Source: Shewanella chilikensis (lineage in GTDB: Bacteria; Pseudomonadota; Gammaproteobacteria; Enterobacterales; Shewanellaceae). From it: a DNA stretch of 64,000 nt. Location of the stretch: assembly GCF_002836945.1 (NCBI RefSeq), contig NZ_NIJM01000009.1:1-64000 (forward strand). The letters run 5' to 3'. Below, one piece after another: positions 45,366-54,798 of this stretch (position 1 is the first letter of the stretch; each line of letters begins with the position of its first letter). The position numbers and the translations under genes are program-made. The notes beneath the pieces are model-generated. The model was not told the DNA's origin and made no database searches. It saw nothing but the letters and a program-made list of their open reading frames with translations.

Positions 45366-47291
45366 ATGAAAATTTCCACCCTTTCTCTCGGCGCTTCGGC
45401 GTTGTTGCTCTTGTTGGCGGCCTTGCTCGCCTCACTGGTGCTCTGGAGTAGTGAACAGAGACAAGAGGCAGAACTGCAGAGCCAGACGCTGCAAGGCTTG
45501 CAGCAAGAATTTTTGGTGGATATCCGTGCCAATCTGGATAAGTATCTCGCCAGTGGCGATGCAGGGCGATTGGAACAAGCCAGAGCCCAGCTCAATGATA
45601 TTCATGACCGTTTGCCGGTAGATTCACAGTTGGCACAGGAGCTGGCGCAATTGGTGACGGCTCTGGATGGTAAATATCGCGCCGCCGGCAAGTTGGCCGG
45701 AAATCCCAGGCAGCTGTTGGCCCATGCAGAAACCGAAATGTTGGACAACAACAAGCGCCTGGCGGATTACGGCGATCAAGGGCTGGCAACGGCGCCACAA
45801 GTGGCGCATGAATATCTGCAGCTTAGTCGGGAGCTTCCGCCGCTGGTTTACCAGTTGTCACAGCTGACCCAGGATTACTTGCTCGGACGGGAGCAAAGAC
45901 TCAAGCCTTACCTCGACAGTACCATAACCCAGTTGGCCGACTGGCATGACAGACTCAGCGCCTTGCCACTGCTTGGTCTCTATCGCACAGTAGAGGCCGA
46001 TGAATTTGCCCTGGGTGACGATGAACCCGAACGTGAAGAGATTGGCGAGAGCTACCGCGCTGAACTTCTGAGTCTCAGCAGTCGCTACGCCAAGGAAGTG
46101 ACCAATACCGAGCAGCAACTGTTGGATAACCGTCAAATGCAGGATGCGCTGCGCGCCGATATGCACAAGTTGCAGCAGAACTTGCTGACCATGGCCGCTG
46201 AGCAGCAACAACGTACCGACAAGCTCAAACACGAGCTACAGCTTTGGCTCTATCTGGCTTTGGCTGTGCTGGCCTTATTTGCCGTGGCTTATTTGATTTT
46301 GCAGCAGCTCAGGGTGGTGAAGCCGTTGCAACTGCTCAACACCGCCTTCAGTCAACTGAGTGAGTCCAATACCCGCGAGCGCCTCAATATCAGTCGTCGC
46401 TGTGAAACCGGCCAGATAGCCGCCCACTTCAATGCTCTGCTGAATCGTTTCGAGTCCGAGGATGAACAGCAGCGGCAGCAATTGGCGCGTATTTCTCAAA
46501 GTCTGTCGGCCCTGGTGCAAAAAATCAGTGAAATGGCCGGCAGTACCCGTGAGACCCAACAAGTGGTGGATCAGGCTCGGCAGCAAACGCTGGAGCTCAG
46601 TGAATTGGCCGGACTGGTGAGTGACAGCTCAGCTTCGCTGGCCACCCGTGCCGGCAATACCGCCGAGCAGATGCACCAGAGTGAACTCGAAGCGCAGCAG
46701 ATGCTGGAGGCCACAGATTCAACCCGCACCGCCGTTGCCGAGTGTCATCAAGCGCTTGCCAGTCTGGATGATTCAGTGGCGGCTGTGGCGGGAATCATCG
46801 ACGTGATAGGCAATATCGCCGGGCAGACTAATCTGTTGGCGCTCAATGCCGCCATAGAAGCCGCCCGTGCCGGTGAGCAGGGGCGAGGTTTTGCCGTGGT
46901 GGCCGATGAGGTGCGCAGCCTCTCCAGTCGCACCCAGAGCTCGCTCGATGAGATAGGTGCCATTCTCAATCGGCTCACCAATGCCAACAAGAGTCTGGGG
47001 CTGAGTATGGATGGCATAGCCGAGGCGAGCGACAGGCAGAGACAGAGAGCCGAGAGCCTGAAACAGCTGGCGCAGGAGGTGAGACAGCAGGCTTTTGCCA
47101 TGGCGAGCGGGACTCAGCAGGGTACTGAGTATGCCCAGTCACAGCTGGCGCATCTGCAATCTTTCTCCAGCGCCATGGAACAGCTGCGCAGTCAGGCGAT
47201 CACCGCCTCGGAGCAAGGGCAGGCAATCGCCTCTCAGGTGGCTGCAGGTGTCGCCGAGATAGAACAGAATCTCGGCATTAAAGCCGCCTGA
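45366..47291 (+). CDS. Chemoreceptor with large periplasmic helical domain
   Basis: A 641-residue methyl-accepting chemotaxis protein. Helices at about 5-27 and 292-312 bound a periplasmic domain of about 265 residues, mostly helical by its pattern (a long helical-bundle type). A HAMP domain follows, then the signalling hairpin with tip [20 protein letters not shown] and flanking methylation helices. The C terminus (NLGIKAA) has no xWxxF tether, unlike the receptor of the che operon, so it probably serves other CheR/CheA. A Pho-box-like array before it suggests induction in low phosphate. Its ligand is unknown. Confidence 0.93.
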   Translation: MKISTLSLGASALLLLLAALLASLVLWSSEQRQEAELQSQTLQGLQQEFLVDIRANLDKYLASGDAGRLEQARAQLNDIHDRLPVDSQLAQELAQLVTALDGKYRAAGKLAGNPRQLLAHAETEMLDNNKRLADYGDQGLATAPQVAHEYLQLSRELPPLVYQLSQLTQDYLLGREQRLKPYLDSTITQLADWHDRLSALPLLGLYRTVEADEFALGDDEPEREEIGESYRAELLSLSSRYAKEVTNTEQQLLDNRQMQDALRADMHKLQQNLLTMAAEQQQRTDKLKHELQLWLYLALAVLALFAVAYLILQQLRVVKPLQLLNTAFSQLSESNTRERLNISRRCETGQIAAHFNALLNRFESEDEQQRQQLARISQSLSALVQKISEMAGSTRETQQVVDQARQQTLELSELAGLVSDSSASLATRAGNTAEQMHQSELEAQQMLEATDSTRTAVAECHQALASLDDSVAAVAGIIDVIGNIAGQTNLLALNAAIEAARAGEQGRGFAVVADEVRSLSSRTQSSLDEIGAILNRLTNANKSLGLSMDGIAEASDRQRQRAESLKQLAQEVRQQAFAMASGTQQGTEYAQSQLAHLQSFSSAMEQLRSQAITASEQGQAIASQVAAGVAEIEQNLGIKAA

Positions 47292-47298
47292 GTCGCTA

Positions 47299-47772
47299 TT
47301 AGAGGCTCGCCAGTATGGTTTCGGCCTTGCTGACTTCGAAAGTCTTGGGCGCTTCCACATTCAACAAAGAAACCACGCCATCGTCTATCACCATGGCATA
47401 GCGCCGCGAGCGTAAGCCTCCGAAGGCACCAGTGTCCATTTCCAGCCCCAGCGCCTTGGTGAAGGCACCATCGCCATCGGCCAACATCATGATCTCACCG
47501 GCGTTTTGGGTTTCACCCCAGGCTTTCATCACAAAGGCATCGTTGACCGACACACAGGCAATGATATCGACGCCCTTGGCCTTGAGTTCATCGGCCAGCA
47601 CCACATAACCCGGCAGGTGAGCTTCGGAGCAGGTGGGGGTAAAGGCACCGGGAACAGCAAATAGCACGGCCTTCTTGCCGGCAAACAGTTCCTTAACCTT
47701 GTGGTTGATCATGCCCTCTTTACCGAGTTGGCTCAGAGTGGCATCCGGCAGAGCTTGACCTTGTGCAATCAT
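47299..47772 (-). CDS. Peroxiredoxin, Prx5-type
   Basis: A 157-residue thiol peroxidase. The active Cys48 is in GAFTPTCSEAHLPGY, the Prx5/hybrid-type motif, and the conserved Arg follows in GGLRSRRYAMVIDDG. It reduces peroxides using glutathione/glutaredoxin or thioredoxin. It has no signal peptide and no fused glutaredoxin. It is convergent with the chemoreceptor gene, 7 bases away. Confidence 0.93.
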   Translation of the reverse strand: MIAQGQALPDATLSQLGKEGMINHKVKELFAGKKAVLFAVPGAFTPTCSEAHLPGYVVLADELKAKGVDIIACVSVNDAFVMKAWGETQNAGEIMMLADGDGAFTKALGLEMDTGAFGGLRSRRYAMVIDDGVVSLLNVEAPKTFEVSKAETILASL

Positions 47773-47853
47773 GATATTTGTCCTTTCAGTGGGAATTACA
47801 AACCATCATAGCCGTTAATGGAGTGGACAAACACAGACATTCTACAGGGGCAA

Positions 47854-48378
47854 TCAGGCGGCAGACGGCCGGCGCCGAAACAGCGCCCGCAACGCCAGCC
47901 AGCATAAGCTGAGCAGCAGCTCGGCCGAGGCTGCGAGCAGCAAGCCACTGAGTAGGCCAATGGCTATGGCATCGCCTTTGAGCAGAATATTGTGGCTGTA
48001 GTTGTCCCACACTTCGCGGCGGATATCCGCCTGTGGCGCAAACGCCAGTTGCAGGTAGGGGCTGTAGAGACTCTCGCGGAAATCGGCCAAGGCCTGCTGC
48101 AACTCGGAGCGGCGTTCTACCATGGCGTTGAGCTTATCACCGCCGGAGGTAAATACCGGATCTTTGTTGGTCACATAGTGGGCGATAAGCTTATCCAGAT
48201 CGCCACCGAAGAAACGGTCGGCATCGCGCTGAAACCCGGCCAATTGGGTTTGGATCTCGCTCAGGTGGGCCTGGAGGCTCTTGCCATATTGATCGACAAA
48301 GCCGGGGAGCTGAATCCCCGCCAGCACCCCCACAAAGAACAGCAGCAGTCTGAGATAGTCGCGTATGGTTCTAAGCAT
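47854..48378 (-). CDS. DUF2937-type membrane protein
   Basis: A 174-residue protein with a helix near the N terminus (about 9-27) and another near the C terminus (about 140-165). Between them lies a coiled, charged segment (about 28-130) that is probably periplasmic. This is the layout of DUF2937. The function is unknown. AGGGAGG lies just upstream of paired ATGs at 48381 and 48378; I favour the second. Confidence 0.75.
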   Translation of the reverse strand: MLRTIRDYLRLLLFFVGVLAGIQLPGFVDQYGKSLQAHLSEIQTQLAGFQRDADRFFGGDLDKLIAHYVTNKDPVFTSGGDKLNAMVERRSELQQALADFRESLYSPYLQLAFAPQADIRREVWDNYSHNILLKGDAIAIGLLSGLLLAASAELLLSLCWLALRALFRRRPSAA

Positions 48379-48678
48379 CATGCCTCCCTGAGTTCCGGCC
48401 AAACCAGATTGCCGCAGCCGCCCTGTATCTTAACTGACCGCTTCTGGCTTTGTTGCCGCTCTATCTGTGTCGCCCATAGCACTCGGGGCTGAAACCAAAT
48501 GTCGCTGAAACTATACATTGACAAAAACAACCATAGTTTGACAAAAATATTTTTCGAATAAGTTGAAGTTAAGTCTCTCGTCGAAATTTACGTAAGCCAT
48601 CACCAAATAAGAAAGTGTTCAAGTTTGCCAGCCTAAAGGGGAGGATTTTCCTAATTGATCTTGAGCGAGGGATGTACC
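48379..48678. other. AT-rich leader between DUF2937 gene and small ORF
   Basis: About 300 bases. Two TTGACAAAAA repeats (48518 and 48538) lie 20 bases apart but neither has a good -10 at 17 bases. I see no other gene or RNA. Confidence 0.5.
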
Positions 48679-48846
48679 ATGGGAAGAACGCTGGAAGAGC
48701 TTCTCCAACAGGAGAAGCCCGAAGTTGTTAATGCTGCCAAAGTTAAAGCTAAAAAAATTCTCAAGGAAATTGAAATATCAAAACAGAGTATTTCATCTGG
48801 CGAGCTAGGTACATCATCTGAAAACCAGCCCACAGCGACTGATTAG
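48679..48846 (+). CDS. Small charged protein, antitoxin-like N terminus
   Basis: A 55-residue ORF with a good ribosome-binding site (GAGGGA) before the ATG at 48679. The start TLEELLQQEKPEVVNAAKVK is like the leader helix that precedes the helix-turn-helix in HigA-type antitoxins, but here the HTH is missing and the tail (SSENQPTATD) is Ser/Thr-rich and disordered. It may be a truncated antitoxin relic or an independent small protein. No toxin gene is adjacent. A bidirectional terminator follows. Confidence 0.5.
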   Translation: MGRTLEELLQQEKPEVVNAAKVKAKKILKEIEISKQSISSGELGTSSENQPTATD

Positions 48847-48891
48847 TGTACAAACTTTATTGTTCCTCAACATAACCGATATCAATCCAAT

Positions 48892-48919
48892 AAAAACGGC
48901 TGCATTGGCAGCCGTTTTT
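48892..48919. terminator. Bidirectional terminator, small ORF / cusA
   Basis: AAAAACGGCTGC and GCAGCCGTTTTT form a 12-base stem with loop ATTG. A- and T-runs on both strands suit the small ORF (plus) and cusA (minus, ending at 48942). Confidence 0.85.
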
Positions 48920-48941
48920 GCTTTTGCAATCATCTACTGGC

Positions 48942-51900
48942 TTATTCAGCCTTAGGTTTGCTTAAATGACGACGGTAGATCAGCAGATAGAGCGCCGGAA
49001 GAACAAAGAGCGACAGCACAGGGGCGGTAACCATGCCACCGACCATGGGCGCGGCAATCTTCTGCATCACATCGTTGCCTGAACCTGCGCCCCACATAAT
49101 AGGGAGCAGACCGAAGAAGATGGTCGCCACTGTCATCGCCTTGGGGCGGATCCGCATTACCGCACCTTCAATCAGGGCGTCCTTGAGGTCCTCCACTCTG
49201 TGGTATTCGCCTCTGTCCTGCTTGTGCTTGATGGCATTGTTGAGATACACCAGCATGACCACACCAAACTCGGCGGCGACCCCGGCGAGGGCTATCATGC
49301 CCACCGCGACAGCGACCGACATGTTGTAGTCCAGCAGATACAGCAACCAGGTACTGCCCACCAAGGCGAACGGCAGTGACAGCATAATGATGCTGGCCTG
49401 CATGGATGAGCCAAAGGTCATCATCAGCAGAATGAAGATCACCGCCAGTGCCATGGGGATCACTTGCTGCAGTTTGGCATCGACCCGCTGCATATATTCA
49501 TACTGGCCGGCAAAGCTGTAGCTGTACCTGGCCGGCAGATCCAGTTCCTGCTCCAATACCGGCTTGACCGCTTCGATATACTCACCGATGGACGTGCCGC
49601 CGATATCGACAAATACCCAGGAGATCAAACGACCATTCTCACTCTTGAGCATAGGCGCGCCATCAGTGATTTCGATGTCGGCCAGATTGCGCAGCGGCAG
49701 ATAGTGGCCACTCTTGGTGATCACCGGCAGCTCTCTGAGCTTTTCGATATTGTCACGCAACTCTCTTGGATAGCGCAGGTTGATGGGATAGCGCTCGGCA
49801 CCTTGAACCGACTCACCGATATTCATGCCGCCTATTGCGTAACGTACTACGTCCTGAATATCGCTCAGGGTCATGCCATATCTGGAGGTCACCTCGAGTT
49901 TCGGCGTGATGTCTATGTAGCGGCCGCCACCCACCCGCTCGGCATAGGCCGACTTGGTATGAGGCTGCGCCGATAGAATCGCTTCTATCTGGGCCCCTAT
50001 CTCCTGCAGTTGATTGACATCGGCGCCGGTGATCTTAATCCCCACAGGTGTCTTGATACCGGTAGACAGCATGTCGATACGGGTCTTGATCGGCTGCACC
50101 CAGGCGTTGGTAAGACCGGGCACTTTTACCGTACTTTGCAGCTGGGCAATAATGCCGTCGAGATCCATGCCTTCGCGCCACTGCTCTTTGGGTTTGAGCA
50201 TTATGGTGGTTTCCAGCATGGTCAATGGCGCAGGATCCGTGGCGGTTTCGGCGCGGCCAACCTTGCCAAACACCCGCGCCACTTCCGGAACGGTTTTGAT
50301 CAGCCGGTCGGTTTGCTGCAGTACTTCGGCGGCCTTGCTGGCACTGATGCCCGGCAAGGCTGTTGGCATGTACAGGAGATCGCCTTCCTCTAGCTCGGGC
50401 ATAAATTCACTACCCATATGACTCACCGGATACCAGGCACTGGCCAGCGCCACCAGAGCCGCCAGCAGGGTCAGCTTGGGGAAGCGCAGCACAGCATTGA
50501 GCATAGGTTTGTAGATGGCTATCAACACCCGGCTCAGTGGGTTGCTGCTTTCCGAGGGTATCTTGCCGCGGATAAAGAAGCCCATCAGGATAGGCACCAG
50601 GGTGATCGACAACACCGCCGCGGCCGCCATGGCAAAGGTTTTGGTATAGGCCAGCGGGCTGAACAGCCTGCCTTCCTGGGCTTCGAGGGCAAATACCGGC
50701 ACAAAACTCAGGGTTATGATCAGCAAGGAGAAGAAGAGTGCCGGGCCCACCTCAATGGAGGCCTCGGCGACAATTTTCCAGTGCTCTTTGGCGTCGGGTT
50801 GGCGCTGGTGGTCTTGCTTGAAATGCTCGAGGTGTTTATGCATATTCTCGATCATCACAATGGCACCATCTACCACGGCCCCGATGGCGATGGCGATACC
50901 GCCAAGACTCATGATATTGGCGTTGACCCCCATCTTGTTCATCACAATAAAGGCGATCAGTATCGACAGTGGCAAGGTAATGACGGCCACCAGGGTCGAG
51001 CGAGCATGCAGCAGAAACAGCAAGCAAACAATGCTCACCACCACCATCTCTTCCAGCACCTTGTGTAGCAGGTTGTCGACCGAATTTTCAATCAGTTGCG
51101 ATCTGTCGTAGGTGGGGACTATCTCCACGCCTTCGGGGAGCCCCGCCTTGAGTTCTTCCAGCTTGGTTTTCACCGCCTCGATAGTCGCCAGGGCGTTTTC
51201 CCCATAGCGCATGACTATGATGCCACCGACGACTTCGCCCTCACCATCGAGCTCGGCTATGCCACGGCGGGATGCCGGGCCCTTGCGTACGGTGGCAACG
51301 TCTTTCAGCAGCAGTGGTGTGCCTGAGGGGCTGGTGATCCCCAGCGGGATTTCACGAAAGTCCGCCAGTGTTTGACGATAGCCCTTGGCGCGTACCATAT
51401 ACTCGGCTTCGGCCATCTCCACCACAGAGCCACCGGCCTCGTTGTTGGCCTTGGTAATAGCCTGCTTGACCGAGGCGATGTCCAGCTTGTAAATCGCCAG
51501 CTTGTCCGGCTCCAGCACTATCTGATAGGTCTGTTCCATGCCACCGACTGTGGCGACTTCCGATACCCCGGCAACACTCTGCAGTTCCAGCTTCAAATAC
51601 CAGTCCTGCAAACTCTTGAGTTGCGAAAGGTCCAGATTACCGCTGCGGTCTACCAGGGCATATTCATAGATCCAACCGACCCCGGAGGCATCGGGCCCCA
51701 GTGAGGGTTGCACCCCTTCGGGTAAACGACTGCTTATCTGGCTCAGGTATTCCAATACCCGGGAGCGGGCCCAATAGATGTCGGTGCCATCTTCAAAGAT
51801 CACATAGACATAGGAGTCACCGAACATGGAATAGCCGCGCACCGTCTTGGCCCCGGGCACGGCCAGCATGGCGGTGGACAGGGGATAGGTCACCTGTTCC

Positions 51901-52085
51901 TCTACCAGCTTGGGTGCCTGTCCCGGATAGGCGGTTTTGATGATGACCTGCACATCGGACAGATCCGGCAGGGCGTCGAGCGGCGTGGTACGCAGCGCCT
52001 GAATCCCCCAAACCGTCACCATCAGGGTGACAATCAGCACCATCACCCTTTGTTTGATGGAGGCTTCAATGATTTTTTTCAGCAT
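48942..52085 (-). CDS. cusA: Copper/silver RND efflux pump CusA
   Basis: A 1047-residue inner-membrane pump that exports Cu+ or Ag+ from periplasm and cytoplasm with proton energy. It follows E. coli CusA over its full length (LPDLSDVQVIIKT, GVGWIYEYALVDRSG, LNANIMSLGGIAIA-type). The three methionines that bind copper in E. coli CusA (Met573, 623, 672) are kept in LLYMPTALPG, APLTMLETT and RIDMLSTGIK, which supports Cu/Ag over Zn/Co. It ends the operon; cusC, its outer-membrane partner, is not seen here. Confidence 0.95.
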   Translation of the reverse strand: MLKKIIEASIKQRVMVLIVTLMVTVWGIQALRTTPLDALPDLSDVQVIIKTAYPGQAPKLVEEQVTYPLSTAMLAVPGAKTVRGYSMFGDSYVYVIFEDGTDIYWARSRVLEYLSQISSRLPEGVQPSLGPDASGVGWIYEYALVDRSGNLDLSQLKSLQDWYLKLELQSVAGVSEVATVGGMEQTYQIVLEPDKLAIYKLDIASVKQAITKANNEAGGSVVEMAEAEYMVRAKGYRQTLADFREIPLGITSPSGTPLLLKDVATVRKGPASRRGIAELDGEGEVVGGIIVMRYGENALATIEAVKTKLEELKAGLPEGVEIVPTYDRSQLIENSVDNLLHKVLEEMVVVSIVCLLFLLHARSTLVAVITLPLSILIAFIVMNKMGVNANIMSLGGIAIAIGAVVDGAIVMIENMHKHLEHFKQDHQRQPDAKEHWKIVAEASIEVGPALFFSLLIITLSFVPVFALEAQEGRLFSPLAYTKTFAMAAAAVLSITLVPILMGFFIRGKIPSESSNPLSRVLIAIYKPMLNAVLRFPKLTLLAALVALASAWYPVSHMGSEFMPELEEGDLLYMPTALPGISASKAAEVLQQTDRLIKTVPEVARVFGKVGRAETATDPAPLTMLETTIMLKPKEQWREGMDLDGIIAQLQSTVKVPGLTNAWVQPIKTRIDMLSTGIKTPVGIKITGADVNQLQEIGAQIEAILSAQPHTKSAYAERVGGGRYIDITPKLEVTSRYGMTLSDIQDVVRYAIGGMNIGESVQGAERYPINLRYPRELRDNIEKLRELPVITKSGHYLPLRNLADIEITDGAPMLKSENGRLISWVFVDIGGTSIGEYIEAVKPVLEQELDLPARYSYSFAGQYEYMQRVDAKLQQVIPMALAVIFILLMMTFGSSMQASIIMLSLPFALVGSTWLLYLLDYNMSVAVAVGMIALAGVAAEFGVVMLVYLNNAIKHKQDRGEYHRVEDLKDALIEGAVMRIRPKAMTVATIFFGLLPIMWGAGSGNDVMQKIAAPMVGGMVTAPVLSLFVLPALYLLIYRRHLSKPKAE

Positions 52086-52093
52086 GTTGCCTC

Positions 52094-53746
52094 CTAGTGC
52101 TGGTGGCCTGAGCTCAGGCGCATCAGGCTACCCTTGAGACTGGCCTCTGAATCCAGCAGGAATTGCCCGGAAATCACCACGTTTTCGCCTTCATGCAGGC
52201 CTTCGAGGATCTCTGCTTTACCCTGACTCAACATGCCGACAGTGACCTTTCTGGCGCTGAAACTGGCATCATCCTGTTTGACTATGACCCGGTTCTCTTT
52301 GCCTGTTTGGATCAAGGCTTCCTGAGGGATCACCAAAGTATCGCGTTTCGGGCCACCATAGAGGGAAACCTTGGCCAAGGTCTTGGGCCTTAGCTCCATC
52401 GCTTGATCATTGTTGAGTACCACTCTGACTCTCAGGCTTCGGGTGATGGGATCCAGCTCGGGATAGATATAATCAATCTTGCCTTCTATGCCCTTGAGTC
52501 CCATGGCGGGGATATTGACCTCGGCGGTCTGTCCCACTTCCAGCCAGCTTTGCTCGTTTTCAAACACATCGGCGATGACCCAGACCTTGGAGAGGTCGAC
52601 CAGTGACATGACCTCGGTCTGAGGTTGTATATACATGCCGTCACGTACCTCAAGTTGTTTGACTATGCCGCTTTCGCGGGCGTAGAAAGGAACCCGGTAT
52701 TGGGTCTTGCCTGTCTTGGCAAGCTGTTTGATTTGCTCTTGGTTCATGCCCAGCAGTTCGAGGCGTAGCCCGGCCTTACGCAATAGCTCTTGGTAGTTGG
52801 CACTGTTGCCTGAGCGTTTCAGGGTCTCCTGGGCCAACAGATAGTCGTCCTGGGCATTGACCAGGTCTGGTGAGTAGATCTCGTACAGCAACTGGCCTTT
52901 CTCAACCCTGTCACCGACAGACTCTACTTTAAGCTTTTCAATCCAGCCGTTGACCCTGGCATGGATATGACTGATCTGGCTCTCGTCATAGTCTATTTGG
53001 CCTACAGTCTTGACGAACTTCCACAGCGTGTCTCTTTCCACCTTGGCTACTTTGAGAGCCAAGGCTTGCTGCATCTGCCCTGAGACATCAATCTCAACGG
53101 TTTCCGAGTGGCCGCCCATCTCGACTTTTTCCAGGTTCATGCCGCAGATGGGGCAGGTGCCGGGCACGTCGCTGATGATATGCGAATGCATGGGGCAGAC
53201 ATATTTGATGTTGCTGCCCTGATCCAGAGGTGCAGGTTTGATCTCCAATGCGGGCTTGCTCTGCTGCATGGCGTGCTGGCTATGGTCATTAGCCTTGCTT
53301 TCCGTGGCTTTGGCTTCTGTAGCCTGGGTTTCTGTAGCTTCGGCATGACCGGCATGGGAACCTGGCTCCTCTTCTTCCTCTTCGACCAGGAACATATTGC
53401 ATTTGGGGCAGCGTCCCGGCTCGTGACTGGTCACTTCCGGATGCATGGGGCAGATATAGGTTTTTTGCTGAGCCTGTGTTGGTTCAGCCAAAGCTTCGGT
53501 GGCCTCATTTTTGACCAAAAACATGTTGCACTTGGGGCAACGTCCCGGCTCATGGCTGGTGACTTCCGGATGCATGGGGCAGTAATACTCCTGGCTTGCC
53601 GTCCCATGTTGATGATCTTTGTGTTGTTCCTGCCCTTGGGGCTGATTGCCCTGGGCCATTGCCTGCATACTCCATTGCGGGCCGACAGCCAACACCAGAC
53701 TAAGCGCACAGGCCAGTCGTTGGCGTTTACGGTTTGAATCGCTCAT
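52094..53746 (-). CDS. cusB: CusB-type adaptor with three metal-binding modules
   Basis: A 550-residue periplasmic adaptor of the RND pump. After a signal peptide come two nearly identical heavy-metal-binding (HMBD) units and a diverged third: CPMHPEVTSHEPGRCPKCNM twice (near residues 55 and 98) and CPMHSHIISDVPGTCPICGM (near 187). A Glu-rich and Ala/Thr/Lys-rich linker joins them. The adaptor core (barrel-sandwich and helical hairpin, QLLYEIYSPDLVNAQ) follows. Typical CusB has none or one such unit. The ATG at 53746 has GGAG upstream. It starts 26 bases after the HMBD gene and ends 8 bases before cusA. Confidence 0.93.
   Translation of the reverse strand: MSDSNRKRQRLACALSLVLAVGPQWSMQAMAQGNQPQGQEQHKDHQHGTASQEYYCPMHPEVTSHEPGRCPKCNMFLVKNEATEALAEPTQAQQKTYICPMHPEVTSHEPGRCPKCNMFLVEEEEEEPGSHAGHAEATETQATEAKATESKANDHSQHAMQQSKPALEIKPAPLDQGSNIKYVCPMHSHIISDVPGTCPICGMNLEKVEMGGHSETVEIDVSGQMQQALALKVAKVERDTLWKFVKTVGQIDYDESQISHIHARVNGWIEKLKVESVGDRVEKGQLLYEIYSPDLVNAQDDYLLAQETLKRSGNSANYQELLRKAGLRLELLGMNQEQIKQLAKTGKTQYRVPFYARESGIVKQLEVRDGMYIQPQTEVMSLVDLSKVWVIADVFENEQSWLEVGQTAEVNIPAMGLKGIEGKIDYIYPELDPITRSLRVRVVLNNDQAMELRPKTLAKVSLYGGPKRDTLVIPQEALIQTGKENRVIVKQDDASFSARKVTVGMLSQGKAEILEGLHEGENVVISGQFLLDSEASLKGSLMRLSSGHQH
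53391..53590 (-). repeat. Tandem DNA repeat inside cusB
   Basis: About 70 bases at 53391-53460 recur at 53520-53590 (offset 129 bases) with few changes, encoding the two near-identical HMBD units. This points to a fairly recent duplication or gene conversion. Confidence 0.8.
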
Positions 53747-53772
53747 ATGCCTCATCTCCAGCTACAGCTTGA

Positions 53773-54093
53773 TTAGTGGTGGTGGTGTTTCTGGCCTGCT
53801 ACAGGCTCAAGATTCATACCACACTTGGGGCAGGAGTCACCTTTCTTTCCTGTCACTTCAGGGTGCATGGGACAGTGATAGCCGGCTTGTTGCGGTTTTT
53901 CCAGAAACATGCCGCATTTGGGACAGGAATCGCCTTTGTTACCTGTCACTTCAGGGTGCATGGGGCAGCTATATTCGGCAGTTACTGCGGCTTGTTGCTG
54001 GCCGTGGTGATGTTCACGGTCGTTTGCGAAGCTGGCACGGGCCAGGGTGACAGACAATAGGGCAATAATCAGGACGCTGATAAAGGTTTTCAT
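53773..54093 (-). CDS. Secreted protein with two metal-binding units
   Basis: A 106-residue protein. A signal peptide (about 1-22, ending SFA) is followed by a His-rich patch (REHHHGQQQ), two HMBD units (CPMHPEVTGNKGDSCPKCGM and its near-copy, 31 residues apart) and a C-terminal HHHH. In the HMBD family the Cys/Met/His residues bind heavy metals, probably copper. The DNA repeat has a 93-base offset (53821 and 53914). It is the likely first gene of the cusBA operon and could act as a periplasmic copper carrier or buffer. I chose the ATG at 54093. Confidence 0.85.
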   Translation of the reverse strand: MKTFISVLIIALLSVTLARASFANDREHHHGQQQAAVTAEYSCPMHPEVTGNKGDSCPKCGMFLEKPQQAGYHCPMHPEVTGKKGDSCPKCGMNLEPVAGQKHHHH

Positions 54094-54208
54094 TGATTCA
54101 CTCCGTTTGGGATACGCTTTGGCCAGGTGCAACTGTGCACTCTTGGCGCTTATCCCATTAAAAATTCGTATTTATTGGCAGATTTTGGGCACAAGTGTGC
54201 CTTGGATA

Positions 54209-54631
54209 TCAAACTATGGGTGGCTTGATTGTCTGGCCGATAGAAACAGAGTGGAAATGAGGCATAGGCGTGGCCACGGCGGCTTCGGGCAGAGACATCA
54301 CCGGCCAGGAACCGACGGCGATGAGGGTACCCGCTACAGATATCACCAGGCAATGGTTACAGTCGCTCTTGCAGAATCCTTTGCCTTCACAACAATGACT
54401 CACAGTGTCGGGAAGCACTGTATCAATTTGCGAGTCATCGCAGCAGTGACTGGCGTTTGTCTGTTGAGTGTGACAATCCATGGTGGCAGCCATTGAGTGT
54501 GCCGTGGAATCCATTTTTCCGGAATGCGCTTCAGCTGTTGGCACCATCCAGTGTCCATTGGTTAGCATACCCTGCCCGAGCAATGCGAACAGGGTAAACA
54601 GAACCAGGATGTGGCGGCGAACCGATAGCAT
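54209..54631 (-). CDS. Secreted Cys/His-rich protein, CopL-like
   Basis: A 140-residue protein with an N-terminal signal or anchor (about 1-25). The mature part has eight cysteines arranged as DC, SHCC, SHCC, FCKSDCNHC, with Met/His (HSMAATMDCH) nearby, which fits a metal-binding protein such as CopL-type copper-responsive proteins. A hydrophobic C-terminal segment (LVISVAGTLIAVGSW) follows. It lies 115 bases before the HMBD gene, on the same strand, and may share its control. The ATG at 54631 (MLSVRRHILV) is chosen. Confidence 0.7.
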   Translation of the reverse strand: MLSVRRHILVLFTLFALLGQGMLTNGHWMVPTAEAHSGKMDSTAHSMAATMDCHTQQTNASHCCDDSQIDTVLPDTVSHCCEGKGFCKSDCNHCLVISVAGTLIAVGSWPVMSLPEAAVATPMPHFHSVSIGQTIKPPIV

Positions 54632-54715
54632 CTTGAGCTTGAACTCCAGAGAGAATGGACCCCAATAGTCTACCATGCTTTCAAAAGCTTGCCTTGATAT
54701 GACTCACATCTGAAG

Positions 54716-54739
54716 AAGTGTGATGACATTGCTACACTT
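54716..54739. promoter_or_regulatory. Inverted repeat upstream of Cys-rich gene
   Basis: AAGTGT and ACACTT are separated by 12 bases, about 85 bases upstream of the 54631 start. It could be a binding site for an unknown regulator. It is not a clear CueR or CRP site. Confidence 0.25.
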
Positions 54740-54798
54740 TTTCCGGCAATCATTGTTAGCAGCATGGTAGAGCCTCTGTCTCATTCCACTCTGAAAAC

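Noticed and set aside
48518-48543. Two TTGACA boxes before the small ORF as promoters
   Set aside because: Neither has a reasonable -10 hexamer at 16-18 bases.
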